Of a stretch of 64,000 nucleotides of DNA, positions 1 to 9,722 are shown piece by piece (position 1 is the first letter of the stretch; each line of letters opens with the position of its first letter). The stretch covers positions 248,001 through 312,000 of the forward strand of contig CAZIYJ010000003.1 in NCBI GenBank assembly GCA_964543475.1, read 5' to 3'. Position numbers and translations under genes: made by a program. Under the pieces are notes generated by a model. That model did not search any database. It saw only the letters and a program-made list of their open reading frames with translations, and was not told the origin of the DNA. Origin of the DNA: JAYSYM01 sp964543475 (GTDB lineage: Bacteria; Bdellovibrionota; Bdellovibrionia; Bdellovibrionales; JAMPXM01).

Positions 1-1
1 T

Positions 2-874
2 TCATTCGAGGCAGACAATTTGCGATTGAATCGTGAATTAAAAATACTTAAAGCAAAAATGAATGAACTAAAGTCTTCGCCATCTGATTCTCCAATTGAG
101 CTTTCGAATATTGAAATTAGCGCTCCCGTACCGAAAAGTTATGAAAATGCAATTGAGGGACAACCAGAATTAATTGCTAGTGCGGCGAGTACTGATGCTG
201 CTCGTGCCGAAGTCCGCAGCGCTAAACTTTCTTACTTTCCAGATATTGTTTTGCAGGGAATGTACATGAAACCAAGAGGCATGCCGATGGATCCGATGGC
301 TCCTCCTGAGTCGTCTTCATGGGGCGCGATGGTCGGTGTATCCATTCCGCTTTTCTTTTTCGGTAAGCAAGCAAATTTATCAGCCGCTGCAAAATTAGCT
401 AGTGAGTCGGCCGCCGCACAAAGAAGATCTCTTGAGAATCGTCTTAAAACCGAGTGGATCGAGGCAGAAGCACAGCTCGAAACTGCTCAAGACTTGGAAC
501 GGCTCTATAAAAAAGAAGTTGTCCCTAAAACCGAATTGGCCGCTCGCACCGCACGATCAGCCTATGTCGCAAGACGCCTGCCGCTAAGTCAGTTCATTGA
601 TATTCTTCGCGCGCAACGAACTCAGTCACTTGAACTTACTGCTGCAGAGATTGACGTCTCTTTAGCAAAACTTCGAAAAATAAATTTATTGAGTCGGGCA
701 CCGCAAATTAGGCTCGCACCGATGCGGCCAACCTTATTCGGCTCGGCTGAAATGGGCACAATGGGTGATAGCGGTGAAGCAGTTAACATGGGCTCTGGAA
801 TGCGATCACCAGTAATTCAAAAAAAGAAATCTAATTCAACTTCACCAGCTAGTAGCGGCATGGAAGGCATGTAA
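2..874 (+). CDS. TolC/CusC-type outer-membrane efflux protein (5' partial)
   Basis: This is the C-terminal part of an outer-membrane efflux duct. The reading frame is open to the first bases, so the gene begins upstream; the TTG at 20 is probably not the start. The visible part has the long alpha-helical character of the TolC family (around residues 105-215, counted from the TTG at 20) with the usual A/L/E-rich coiled-coil composition. A methionine-rich patch (residues 81-93, with six Met) and a Met-rich C-terminal tail are unusual for generic TolC and fit Cu(I)/Ag(I) handling. It sits 3 bases upstream of the adaptor gene in an operon with the pump. The family role is to form the exit channel of a tripartite RND pump. 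Copper/silver specificity is an inference from the Met content and the pump downstream. Confidence 0.85.
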   Translation, partial: SFEADNLRLNRELKILKAKMNELKSSPSDSPIELSNIEISAPVPKSYENAIEGQPELIASAASTDAARAEVRSAKLSYFPDIVLQGMYMKPRGMPMDPMAPPESSSWGAMVGVSIPLFFFGKQANLSAAAKLASESAAAQRRSLENRLKTEWIEAEAQLETAQDLERLYKKEVVPKTELAARTARSAYVARRLPLSQFIDILRAQRTQSLELTAAEIDVSLAKLRKINLLSRAPQIRLAPMRPTLFGSAEMGTMGDSGEAVNMGSGMRSPVIQKKKSNSTSPASSGMEGM

Positions 875-877
875 CAA

Positions 878-2017
878 GTGACTTACATTTTTCTTTCGAT
901 TTTATTTTCTGCTTTTAGTTTTGCACAGCATGCTGACCACGGAGCGGTTAAGAAACCATCTGCTCCACCAAAACAAGTAACTTCTGCAGTAAAGCAAGAT
1001 GACCCTAGAGTTGCGGTGCAAATTCCCCAAAATGAACAAGGAAGAATCGGCCTTCGCACAGCGAAAGCCGTTACATCCCCAATAAACTTCACGATTCGAA
1101 CAGTTGGCTCTGTCTCAGCAGACCAATCTCGTGAAGCACACGTACACACGCGTTTAAATGGTTGGATTGAGAGAATCTTCATTGATGCCGTAGGTAAGCA
1201 GGTCAAAAAGGGCGAGAAGCTATTCGAACTTTACAGTCCTGACTTAGTAGCCACGCAAGAGGAGTATTTAGCTGCGAGAAACTCAGGTGCAGCAGGTAGA
1301 GAAATCGCACGGGCAGCCCTTGATCGTTTGAAATCATGGAATGTTCCTGATTCCGAAATTGCAAAACTTAGAAATACAAATAGGTCGCGAAGAACCCTTG
1401 CGTTCGAATCTCCTGTTAATGGCTTCGTGGTCAACAAGACTGCGATCCAAGGCATGTACATTACTCCGGAAATGGAGCTTTACCATATCGCCGACATTAG
1501 CAAGATTTGGGTTTTAATTACCCTCTACGAAGCCGACGTAAATGCAATCAAGGTTGGCGACCATGCTGAAATTAGGCTTCCATATGACGAATCTAGAACC
1601 TTTCAATCTCCAATTAATTACATCTATCCCGAACTAGATGTTGAAACTCGAACTTCTAAAGCACGAATCGAGCTGGACAACAAAGCGCAATCACTTAAGC
1701 CCGGAATGTTCGTGAATGTAGAGATTAAAAAAGATTTAGGGACAGCCGTTACTATCCCTGAAGATTCAATTATTGATACAGGTCTTAGACGTTTAGTTTT
1801 TATAAAAAAATCAGGAACAGCTTTTGAGCCACGAGAAATAAAAATCGGGCCTCGCACAGATGGCAAGGTTTCAGTCCTCTCGGGATTAAAAGAGGGCGAA
1901 GAAGTTGTTGTTGCAGCGCACTTCTTAATTGATGCTGAAAGCAAGGTCCAAGCAGCTTTACAAAAAGGTGCGAGTGCTCCACAAGGCGGCCATGGTTCGC
2001 ACGGTGATAAAAAATGA
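878..2017 (+). CDS. CusB-like periplasmic adaptor of RND metal efflux
   Basis: Membrane-fusion (adaptor) protein that links the inner-membrane pump to the outer-membrane channel. It is 379 aa with a GTG start about 11 bases after a GGAAGG. A hydrophobic signal segment (residues 3-15) is followed by a His-containing stretch (HADHG, about 18-22). The body has the lipoyl/barrel-sandwich region (about 90-200, including GWIERIFIDAVGKQVKKGE), a beta-barrel and a membrane-proximal domain with LKPGMFVNVEI. The C-terminal tail is again His/Gly rich (GGHGSHGDKK). It overlaps the pump gene by 4 bases (ATGA), so translation is probably coupled. His-rich ends and Met-rich partners support Cu/Ag efflux over Zn/Co/Cd, but substrate is inferred. 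Confidence 0.9.
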   Translation: MTYIFLSILFSAFSFAQHADHGAVKKPSAPPKQVTSAVKQDDPRVAVQIPQNEQGRIGLRTAKAVTSPINFTIRTVGSVSADQSREAHVHTRLNGWIERIFIDAVGKQVKKGEKLFELYSPDLVATQEEYLAARNSGAAGREIARAALDRLKSWNVPDSEIAKLRNTNRSRRTLAFESPVNGFVVNKTAIQGMYITPEMELYHIADISKIWVLITLYEADVNAIKVGDHAEIRLPYDESRTFQSPINYIYPELDVETRTSKARIELDNKAQSLKPGMFVNVEIKKDLGTAVTIPEDSIIDTGLRRLVFIKKSGTAFEPREIKIGPRTDGKVSVLSGLKEGEEVVVAAHFLIDAESKVQAALQKGASAPQGGHGSHGDKK

Positions 2018-5000
2018 TTGGCAGAATTATTGAGATTTGTAGCCGAAACTACCGAATCACAATAGCCTTCGCGTTTGTGTTTGCTGTGTGGGGTGCATTT
2101 TGTTTAAAGCAAATGCGAATCGATGCGATTCCAGATCTCTCTGAAACCCAAGTCATTATTTTTACGGAATGGATGGGTCGAAGTCCGGAACTGGTTGAAG
2201 AGCAAGTCACTTATCCGCTTGTTACTTCAATGCTTGCTTCGCCAAAGGTCTCGCTAGTTCGCGGACAATCTATGTTTGGAATGTCCTTTGTCTATGTAAT
2301 TTTTGAAGATGGCACGGATCTTTATTGGGCTCGAACCAGAGTTTTAGAGTCGTTATCAAAATTGTCCGGAAAACTTCCGCAAGGTGCGAGCCCATCGATC
2401 GGGCCCGATGCATCAGGCGTAGGTTGGGTTTATCAATATGTGCTGGTTGATCCGACCGGCCAAAGTAGTCTCCAGCAGATCAGAACTTTCCAAGATTGGT
2501 ATCTTAAATATTGGTTAGCCTCCGTTCCAGGAGTAGCTGAAGTCGCTTCGATCGGCGGCTTCGAGAAGCAATACCAAATTGAAATCGATCCTAATAAGTT
2601 AGCTGCACTTAAAATTCCAATTGAGCGTGTGATCTCGGCAGTTCGCGAAAGCAATCGAGATGTCGGAGGCCGAACTCTTGAAATTAGTGAGCGTGAATTT
2701 TACGTTCGCGGCAGAGGGTATGTAAAGAACGTCGAAGATTTAGCGAGCGTAACGATCAGTGTTGCCGATGGTTCAGTTCCAATTAGAATTTCAGATGTCG
2801 GAAGAGTAACGATAGGTCCACAAATTAGAAGAGGCGTCACAGATTTCAATGGCGAAGGCGACGCTGTTGGCGGCGTCGTGGTCATGCGCCAAGGCGCTGA
2901 CGTTTCAACAACGATCGCGGCAGTTAAAGAAAAACTTAAAGAAGTGCAGGTCGCTTTTCCAAAAGGTCTTGAGTTGCGTCCTGTGTATGACAGATCCGAT
3001 TTGATCAAGAACGCAGTCTCCACTTTGCAAAACAATATCATTGAGGAAATGATTTTAGTTGCGATTGTAATTTTAATTTTCTTGTTCCACGTACGAAGTG
3101 CGCTAGTCGTAATTATAACGATGCCACTTGCGGTCTTAATCTCGTTAATCCCGATGTACTACTTAGACATCAGTCTCAATATTATGAGTATGGGCGGCAT
3201 TATTTTAGCAATTGGTGACATCGTCGACGGCATTGTCGTGTTCATCGAAAACAGCCATAAGAAAATTGCCGAATTCCCAAATCGCAATCGCTCCGAGTTA
3301 ATAGTTGAAGCTTGCAAGGAAATGGGTCCTTCAATTTTTAGTGCGCTTTTAATTATTGCGGTTTCATTTCTGCCAATTTTTGCTTTGCAAGCACAAGAGG
3401 GAAAGCTCTTTCATCCTTTAGCTTATACAAAAACCTTCGCGATGATCGCTGCAGCTCTTGTTACAATAACAGTCACAGCACCTTTAATTATTCTTTTCGT
3501 TAAAGGAAAAATTAGATCTGAAGCGCAGAACCCTGTAAATAGAATGATCGCAAAAGTTTACGCGCCGGTCTTGGCGTTTAGTCTTCGACGTCGGGCGTGG
3601 GTGCTGGCGGCACTTGTTGCATCAGTCGTCGTTACTGGAGCTGCATTCTCGAGATTAGGTTCAGAGTTCATGCCGCCACTTTGGGAGGGTGATCTACTTT
3701 ACATGCCAATCACTGTTCCTGGTATGTCGATCACAGCAGCTTCAGATTTAGTGCAGCGGCAAGGGAAAGCGATTCGCTCAATTCCCGAGGTAGAATCTGT
3801 TTTCGGTAAAGCGGGAAGATATGAAACACCCACTGATCCAGCACCACTTTCAATGTTCGAGTATACGATTCGATTGAAACCTCGAGACAAATGGCGAAAA
3901 GGACTAAGCGAAGATGAATTGATAGCAGAGTTAGACTCGGCCGTCGCAGTTCCAGGAATAAATCGTGCTTGGACGAAACCAATTCGTGGTCGAATCGATA
4001 TGCTATCAACTGGCATTCGCACCCCAGTGGGAATAAAAGTTTTCGCCAAAGATTTAGCGACGATCGAAGAGATCGGAAAAGAGCTTGAGCAAACGCTAGT
4101 CGGAATTAAAGGAACCAGAAGTGTCTATGCTGAAAGGCTTGGTGGGGGATCATATTTAGATTTCGATCCTGATCGCAAAGCACTTCAGCGTTATGGCTTA
4201 AATGTTGGTGATGCACTTAACGTGATCGAGACTGCAGTTGGGGGAATGGAAATCAGTCAAACAATCGAAGGGCGAGAGCGATATACCATCAATGTTCGCT
4301 ATCCTCGCGAACTGCGCGACACGATCGACAAAGTGGGGCGCATTCTCGTGGGCACACCGTCCGGCGCGCAAATCCCGTTAGGTCAGCTTGGCAAGCTTTC
4401 AACTCAGTCTGGTGCTCCGATGATCTTTAACGAAAACGGATCACTTGTGGGATATGTGTACATAGATTTAGAAGGTCGTGATCCAGGTGGTTATGTAAGT
4501 GAAGCTAAAGATGCGGTCGCAAAAAATATCAAACTGCCGCAAGGAACTTTTATCAAATGGACAGGGCAGTACGAGAATTTAGCTCGCATGCAAGAGCGGA
4601 TGAAACTAATTTTACCACTCACACTCGTACTAATTTTTGCATTCTTATACTTCGGAGTTCGCTCTCTCTCTAAAACATTACTGATTATGATCTCTGTTCC
4701 TTTGTCCCTCATTGGAGGGATTCTTCTAATGTGGGCATTAAATTACAATACTAGCGTTGCTGTCTGGGCCGGAGCTATAGCGCTCATTGGTGTCGCAGTG
4801 GAAACTGCGGCGATCATGATAGTCTTCTTAGACAAATCATGGGCTGCCTATAGAGCGAAAAGCACAGCACTTTCTGATTCTGACTTAGTAAGTGCGACGA
4901 TTGACGGTGCTGGCGCAAGTCTGCGCCCTGTTCTGATGGCAGTGTGTATGAACATTTTTGGACTTATGCCGGTTATGCTCTCGACTGGTCTCGGCGCCGA

Positions 5001-5133
5001 CGTTATGAAGAGAATATCTTCGCCAATGTTTGGTGGTCTTATTACTCTAGCGGTTTTGACTCTGATTATTCTTCCTATTTTGTATTTGATGACGGAGCGC
5101 CGTCGATACTTAAAAGGTTACGCTCATGTCTAA
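2014..5133 (+). CDS. cusA: CusA-type heavy-metal RND efflux pump
   Basis: Inner-membrane RND transporter that drives metal export with the proton gradient. Its 1039 aa is full length for the CusA/CzcA family. TM segments cluster around residues 12-30, 340-500 and 525-545 and near the C-terminus, with two large periplasmic loops between. The three methionines that bind copper in E. coli CusA (in LLYMP, PLxM and RIDMLSTG contexts) are present here as M564, M614 and M663. The proton-relay aspartates in TM4 (GDIVDG, D402 and D405) are also present. These make Cu(I)/Ag(I) the best substrate prediction. The gene overlaps both neighbours (4 bases upstream, 8 downstream), so it is mid-operon. No frame damage is seen. 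Confidence 0.95.
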   Translation: MIGRIIEICSRNYRITIAFAFVFAVWGAFCLKQMRIDAIPDLSETQVIIFTEWMGRSPELVEEQVTYPLVTSMLASPKVSLVRGQSMFGMSFVYVIFEDGTDLYWARTRVLESLSKLSGKLPQGASPSIGPDASGVGWVYQYVLVDPTGQSSLQQIRTFQDWYLKYWLASVPGVAEVASIGGFEKQYQIEIDPNKLAALKIPIERVISAVRESNRDVGGRTLEISEREFYVRGRGYVKNVEDLASVTISVADGSVPIRISDVGRVTIGPQIRRGVTDFNGEGDAVGGVVVMRQGADVSTTIAAVKEKLKEVQVAFPKGLELRPVYDRSDLIKNAVSTLQNNIIEEMILVAIVILIFLFHVRSALVVIITMPLAVLISLIPMYYLDISLNIMSMGGIILAIGDIVDGIVVFIENSHKKIAEFPNRNRSELIVEACKEMGPSIFSALLIIAVSFLPIFALQAQEGKLFHPLAYTKTFAMIAAALVTITVTAPLIILFVKGKIRSEAQNPVNRMIAKVYAPVLAFSLRRRAWVLAALVASVVVTGAAFSRLGSEFMPPLWEGDLLYMPITVPGMSITAASDLVQRQGKAIRSIPEVESVFGKAGRYETPTDPAPLSMFEYTIRLKPRDKWRKGLSEDELIAELDSAVAVPGINRAWTKPIRGRIDMLSTGIRTPVGIKVFAKDLATIEEIGKELEQTLVGIKGTRSVYAERLGGGSYLDFDPDRKALQRYGLNVGDALNVIETAVGGMEISQTIEGRERYTINVRYPRELRDTIDKVGRILVGTPSGAQIPLGQLGKLSTQSGAPMIFNENGSLVGYVYIDLEGRDPGGYVSEAKDAVAKNIKLPQGTFIKWTGQYENLARMQERMKLILPLTLVLIFAFLYFGVRSLSKTLLIMISVPLSLIGGILLMWALNYNTSVAVWAGAIALIGVAVETAAIMIVFLDKSWAAYRAKSTALSDSDLVSATIDGAGASLRPVLMAVCMNIFGLMPVMLSTGLGADVMKRISSPMFGGLITLAVLTLIILPILYLMTERRRYLKGYAHV

Positions 5134-7744
5134 CCAAGTTCTGTGGTGGGCGATGAGTGGATCGGAAGCTGCAGAAAAGCTAAAGGTAGACCTGCTAAGT
5201 GGTTTGAGCCAATCCGAGGCTGAAGCTAGAATTAAACAAGTGGGGCCTAACACCCTTGTTGCTGAGAAAAAGACGCCTCTGATATTAAAGTTCCTGCAGC
5301 AATTCAAAAGTCCAGTCGTACTAGCGCTGTTAGCTGCAACCGTAGTCTCTGCGTTTTTACAAGAGTGGATCGATGCTTTTGCAATTTTAATTATTGTCAT
5401 AATTAATGCCGCAGTTTCTTTCTACCAAGAATTTAAAGCAGAAAATGCAGTTGAAATTCTAAAGAAGCTTTCAGCCCCTAAAGCTCGAGTTTTTAGAGAT
5501 GGATCAGTTAAGTTAATAAGCTCGAGTGAAATTTGCCCAGGGGATGTTCTGGTTTTTGAGGCTGGAGACTTTGTTCCAGCCGATGCGAGGCTTGTTGAAG
5601 CAAGACAACTTTCTGTAGTCGAGGCAGCGTTAACTGGAGAGTCTCTCCCCGTAGAAAAATCAGAAAAATATGTTCCAGAACAAAGTGTACTCGGGAATCG
5701 GTCATCGATGATTTTTACGGGCACTGCGATTGCTGCTGGATCTGGAAGGGCAATAGCAGTCGAAACTGGTATGAATACCGAGTTGGGAAAAATCGCAGGT
5801 CTTTTAAAATCGACAAAAGCTGAGAGCACCCCACTTCAAAAAAGCTTAGATGACGTGGGGAAAAAACTTCTATTCGCAAGTTTCGGTGTGATCGCACTGA
5901 TTGGTGTCATTGGAATCTTTCAAGGTCGTGAACCCATTGAATTGCTAATGAGCGCAATCAGTCTGGCAGTGGCTGCTATTCCTGAAGGGCTTCCGGCTGT
6001 AGTCACTGTTGCACTTACTCTTGCTGTGAAGCGAATGGTAACACGAAACGCAATAGTGAGGCACTTACCGGCAGTAGAAACACTCGGCTCGGCTGACGTG
6101 ATTTGCACCGACAAGACTGGGACGTTGACTACAGGCCAGATGGAGCTGCGCGAGATAATTTCTGCAAAGAGTGAAATCGTTCCGGTCGCTAAAGCAACTG
6201 AAGACGAATCTTTGTTAAATATTTTAATGTCAGCATCTCTATGTTCAAACGCCACTTATAACTTAAAAGGTGAACAGGCCGGAGATCCCACTGAAGTAGC
6301 ACTCCTGCGCGGCTCTGTCCTCGCCGGAATAGATCTCCAAAAGTTAGCGCAGCTAAATAAGCGAGAGTTCGAGTGGAGTTTTGATAGCGATCGAAAACGT
6401 ATGAGTGTCGCCGTCAGAACTAATGAATCCATTGCCGTCCACTCTAAAGGTGCACCAGAATCAATTTTAAGCTGCTCAACCTTGAGCGAAGATGAATTAG
6501 AAGAGGTGCGAAAAAAGGTCTTCGAACTCTCCTCTAAAGGCAGGCGAGTTCTGGCAGTTGCAACAAAGAAACTCGGCTTCTCTGAAGACGTTACTAAGCT
6601 TGCCGATAAAGACGTCGAACGCGATCTGAAATTCCTTGGTTTGGTCTCTATAGCTGATCCTCCTCGGGTTGAGTCAATTGCTGCTGTGAAGTCTTGCCAA
6701 GACGCCGGAATTCAAGTGGTGATGATTACTGGAGACCATCCGGTCACAGCACAAGCGATCGCAACGGAATTGGGAATCTTCATAGCGGGAAAATACGATG
6801 GAGTTTTATCAGGAGAAGAGATAAGTCGACTATCTGATAGTGAACTTAAGGACCGTGTTCCGGCTACTGCCGTTTATGCTCGTGTTTCTCCTCAAGATAA
6901 ACTTCGAATCGTAAATGCCTGGAAAGCACGAGGCAAAGTGGTCGCGATGACTGGTGATGGAGTGAACGACGCTCCCGCACTTAAGACTGCCTCGATCGGA
7001 ATTGCTATGGGTCGGGGTGGCACGGAGGTCGCTCGGCAAGCTTCTTCAATGGTACTCGCGGACGATAATTTCGCAACCATTGTTTCAGCAGTAGAAGAAG
7101 GGCGTGCGGTTTTTGGAAATATTCGACGAACCGTCGAGTATTTGTTATCAGGAAATCTTGCTGAAATATTTGTGATGGTTGGAGCTGCTTTACTGGGCTT
7201 GCCTGTGCCGTTGGCCCCGATACATTTGCTGTGGATAAATTTGGTAACAGACGGCCTACCGTCGCTCGCTTTAGCGGCAGAGCCAGTGCCTAAAGATATT
7301 CTGAATCAAAGAAAATTATCAACACATGGATCTTTTTCAAATAAGGCATTCTGGCTAAGAACGTTTTTGGTTGGATCAGTTACAGGTGTTATGTGTCTTG
7401 CGGTCTATATCTATTCGCTTAATCGATGGGACGAAAGCACAGCAAGGACTCTTGCTTTCTCTTTCTTAGTTTACGCAGAGCTCTTCCGATCATTTGCAAG
7501 TCGTAGTGAAACCCTCACTTTCTTCGAGTTAGGTGCGCGATCTAATCTACTGCATTTAGCTGCCGTGCTTTTTCCGGCAGTATTTCAGTTTTTCTTACAT
7601 CACTCGACTTTGTTTCAAGAAGTCTTCAACGTGCGGCCACTTAGCCTGGAAGAGTGCCTTGGAATTTTCGCACTTACATTGGTGCCAGTAACATTCTTAG
7701 AATTATACAAGCTACTTAAACGTAAACGGGAGCTATCAAAATGA
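5126..7744 (+). CDS. P-type cation ATPase, Ca2+-type (P2A)
   Basis: ATP-driven cation transporter of 872 aa, full length for the P2 class. Motifs in order: N-terminal cation-ATPase domain; actuator TGES at 170-173; PEGLP in TM4 at 286-290; phosphorylation site DKTGT with D329; the hinge TGDGVND near 610; and the TM6 motif NLVTDGLP at 705-712. PEGLP and N-x-x-T-D are hallmarks of SERCA/PMCA-like Ca2+ pumps. The CPC/CPx motif and N-terminal metal-binding domain of copper pumps (CopA) are absent. The start overlaps the end of cusA by 8 bases, and its stop overlaps the next start. A calcium-type pump in a copper-type RND operon is unexpected; the true ion (Ca2+, Mn2+ or other) cannot be read from sequence alone. 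Confidence 0.92.
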   Translation: MSNQVLWWAMSGSEAAEKLKVDLLSGLSQSEAEARIKQVGPNTLVAEKKTPLILKFLQQFKSPVVLALLAATVVSAFLQEWIDAFAILIIVIINAAVSFYQEFKAENAVEILKKLSAPKARVFRDGSVKLISSSEICPGDVLVFEAGDFVPADARLVEARQLSVVEAALTGESLPVEKSEKYVPEQSVLGNRSSMIFTGTAIAAGSGRAIAVETGMNTELGKIAGLLKSTKAESTPLQKSLDDVGKKLLFASFGVIALIGVIGIFQGREPIELLMSAISLAVAAIPEGLPAVVTVALTLAVKRMVTRNAIVRHLPAVETLGSADVICTDKTGTLTTGQMELREIISAKSEIVPVAKATEDESLLNILMSASLCSNATYNLKGEQAGDPTEVALLRGSVLAGIDLQKLAQLNKREFEWSFDSDRKRMSVAVRTNESIAVHSKGAPESILSCSTLSEDELEEVRKKVFELSSKGRRVLAVATKKLGFSEDVTKLADKDVERDLKFLGLVSIADPPRVESIAAVKSCQDAGIQVVMITGDHPVTAQAIATELGIFIAGKYDGVLSGEEISRLSDSELKDRVPATAVYARVSPQDKLRIVNAWKARGKVVAMTGDGVNDAPALKTASIGIAMGRGGTEVARQASSMVLADDNFATIVSAVEEGRAVFGNIRRTVEYLLSGNLAEIFVMVGAALLGLPVPLAPIHLLWINLVTDGLPSLALAAEPVPKDILNQRKLSTHGSFSNKAFWLRTFLVGSVTGVMCLAVYIYSLNRWDESTARTLAFSFLVYAELFRSFASRSETLTFFELGARSNLLHLAAVLFPAVFQFFLHHSTLFQEVFNVRPLSLEECLGIFALTLVPVTFLELYKLLKRKRELSK

Positions 7745-9096
7745 AGTTGAAATTTTTAGGTGCAGCAGAAACTGTAACGGGCTCCAAATATCTTCTTGAG
7801 ACTGGAAACAAAAAGATTTTGATTGATTGCGGATTATTTCAAGGTCTTAAGGAGTTGAGACTTCGAAATCGTGAGTCGTTCCCCATTCAGCCAAAATACA
7901 TCGATGAAATGATACTCACGCATGCACATCTCGATCATTCAGGTTACATTCCTGCTCTTGTCCGCGATGGCTTTAGCGGAAGTATTCATTGTACAAAAGC
8001 AACTCGAGAATTGAGTTCGATAATCTTGCAAGATTCCGGATATTTGCAGGAAGAAGAAGCTCGTTACGCTAATAAGAGGAAATATTCTAAGCATAATCCA
8101 GCGCTACCGCTCTATACGGTTGAAGATGCAAAGCGTTCGCTAAACAAATTTCGATCGTACGAATTCAATAAAGCAATTGAGATTGCGCCAGGAATTAAAA
8201 CTACGTTTAGTCGTGCAGGACATATTCTGGGGGCATCGTCAGTGCTTCTAGAGGCCAATGGCAAAAAAATTCTTTTCTCAGGTGATCTTGGTCGAGAAAA
8301 TGACCCGATTCTCCGAGATCCTGAAAGCCCGCCTTCGGCTGATTACGTTGTCATTGAATCTACTTACGGTAATCGCTTGCATCCGAGTACTTTTGTTCCT
8401 GACCAGCTTGCTGAAATTATTAATCAAACTGCTGCAAAAAATGGTGTCGTTCTTATTCCAGCATTCGCAGTAGGGCGGGCTCAGATACTTCTCTATTATA
8501 TTTATGAGCTTAAAAAATCAGGGCGCATTCCGGATATCCCCGTCTATTTAAACAGTCCAATGGCAATCAATGTGACAGAACTCTTCTGCGATAACCGTGA
8601 CGAACATAAATTACCGCAAGACGTTTGCCATAACGTTTGCGGAACTGCTTCGTATGTCCGATCGGTGGAAGAATCGAAAGCGTTAAACATGCGAAAAGGT
8701 CCAATGATCATAATTTCTGCCAACGGAATGATTTCAGGTGGGAGAATTCTACATCACATTGCTGAATTTGGGCCGTTAGAATCAACAACAATAATTCTCC
8801 CTGGCTACCAGGCAGAAGGTACTCGAGGCAAAGCGCTTTATCGCGGAGCAAAGACTCTCCGTATGTTCGGCACTGACGTTTCGATCCGTGCGAGAGTTGA
8901 AAATATGGATGGTTTATCGGCGCATGCTGATGCAAAAGAACTTATTGCATGGCTTGCGAAAATCCCTTCACCGCCAAAAAAAATTTTTATTACTCATGGA
9001 GAACCTGATTCAGCAGCGGCATTAAAGGAGCGAATCGAGCAAGAATTAGGGTTTAGCGCTGAGATTCCTAAAATGCTTCAAGAGAGCGAATTGTGA
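7741..9096 (+). CDS. beta-CASP metallo-beta-lactamase-fold hydrolase (YSH1-like)
   Basis: Predicted cytoplasmic zinc-dependent RNA-processing type hydrolase, 451 aa. The metallo-beta-lactamase signature HAHLDH is at residues 61-66 (H61, H63, D65, H66). Further metal-site motifs follow: GHILGASSV, SGDLGREN, and a C-terminal ITHGEPDS. The inserted beta-CASP domain and the C-terminal RNA-metabolising (RMMBL) segment with LSAHAD are recognisable. Length and motif order match bacterial homologues of CPSF-73/YSH1. The start overlaps the ATPase stop as ATGA, and its end overlaps the next gene, so it is cotranscribed with the metal-transport genes. The family hydrolyses phosphodiesters in RNA; why one sits in this operon is unknown, and no specific substrate can be assigned. 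Confidence 0.92.
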   Translation: MKLKFLGAAETVTGSKYLLETGNKKILIDCGLFQGLKELRLRNRESFPIQPKYIDEMILTHAHLDHSGYIPALVRDGFSGSIHCTKATRELSSIILQDSGYLQEEEARYANKRKYSKHNPALPLYTVEDAKRSLNKFRSYEFNKAIEIAPGIKTTFSRAGHILGASSVLLEANGKKILFSGDLGRENDPILRDPESPPSADYVVIESTYGNRLHPSTFVPDQLAEIINQTAAKNGVVLIPAFAVGRAQILLYYIYELKKSGRIPDIPVYLNSPMAINVTELFCDNRDEHKLPQDVCHNVCGTASYVRSVEESKALNMRKGPMIIISANGMISGGRILHHIAEFGPLESTTIILPGYQAEGTRGKALYRGAKTLRMFGTDVSIRARVENMDGLSAHADAKELIAWLAKIPSPPKKIFITHGEPDSAAALKERIEQELGFSAEIPKMLQESEL

Positions 9097-9722
9097 TGAA
9101 TTGCGAGTGTACAAAGCTTCTGCATGATTGCAAATTAGTGGTTCTTACTGGTGGCCCAGGCGCTGGCAAAACAGCGGTATTAGAAATCGCAAGGCGAAGT
9201 CTCTGCGAGCACATTTCAATCTTACCAGAAGCTGCGAGTATCGTTTTTGGTGGAGGTTTCCCTCGCTTAAAATCAGACGGTTCCCTTCGAGCAGCTCAAG
9301 AGGTAATTTTTCATGTACAAAGGGGACTTGAGAAAGTTGTAGTAGGAGAAAAACATTCTGCTGTGGCTTTGTGTGACCGCGGAACTATTGATGGGTTAGC
9401 GTACTGGCCGGGCGAGGAAGATGAATTTTGGAAGTTAACGCGAACTACGCATGAAGAAGAGCTAGCAAGATACGCAGCTGTTATTCATTTGCGAAGCCCT
9501 TCTCGTGCACAAGGGTATAATCACAGCAATCCAGTGCGTATTGAATCTGATGTCGAGGCACAGACAGTTGATGAAAAACTCCTTCATGTGTGGAGTGATC
9601 ATCCAAAGCATTATATAATTGAAAGTACAGATGATTTCCTAACCAAAGCTACTAAGGCAATTGAGATTATCCAAAGCTTGCTTCCAGATTGCTGCAAAAC
9701 TCATGAATGGAAAGTTAAGTGA
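9093..9722 (+). CDS. P-loop ATPase (AAA_28/NadR-like ATP-binding protein)
   Basis: Small cytoplasmic nucleotide-binding protein of 209 aa. A Walker A motif GGPGAGKT is at residues 20-27. A Walker-B-like or catalytic segment ALCDRGTIDGLAYWPG follows near 90-105. The layout resembles AAA_28 proteins and NadR-type kinases, which combine a P-loop with a D-R-G segment, so a small-molecule or nucleotide kinase role is possible. Start choice is GTG at 9093 or the adjacent ATG at 9096; both overlap the preceding stop. The N-terminus has three Cys (C4, C6, C13) and the C-terminus two more (near 202), which might bind metal; this is speculation. No precise function is recognised. Confidence 0.8.
   Translation: MMNCECTKLLHDCKLVVLTGGPGAGKTAVLEIARRSLCEHISILPEAASIVFGGGFPRLKSDGSLRAAQEVIFHVQRGLEKVVVGEKHSAVALCDRGTIDGLAYWPGEEDEFWKLTRTTHEEELARYAAVIHLRSPSRAQGYNHSNPVRIESDVEAQTVDEKLLHVWSDHPKHYIIESTDDFLTKATKAIEIIQSLLPDCCKTHEWKVK

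Noticed and set aside
5126..7744. Copper P-type ATPase (CopA) for the pump in the Cus operon
   Set aside because: No CPC in TM4 and no N-terminal metal-binding domain; PEGLP and NLVTD indicate a Ca2+-type pump.
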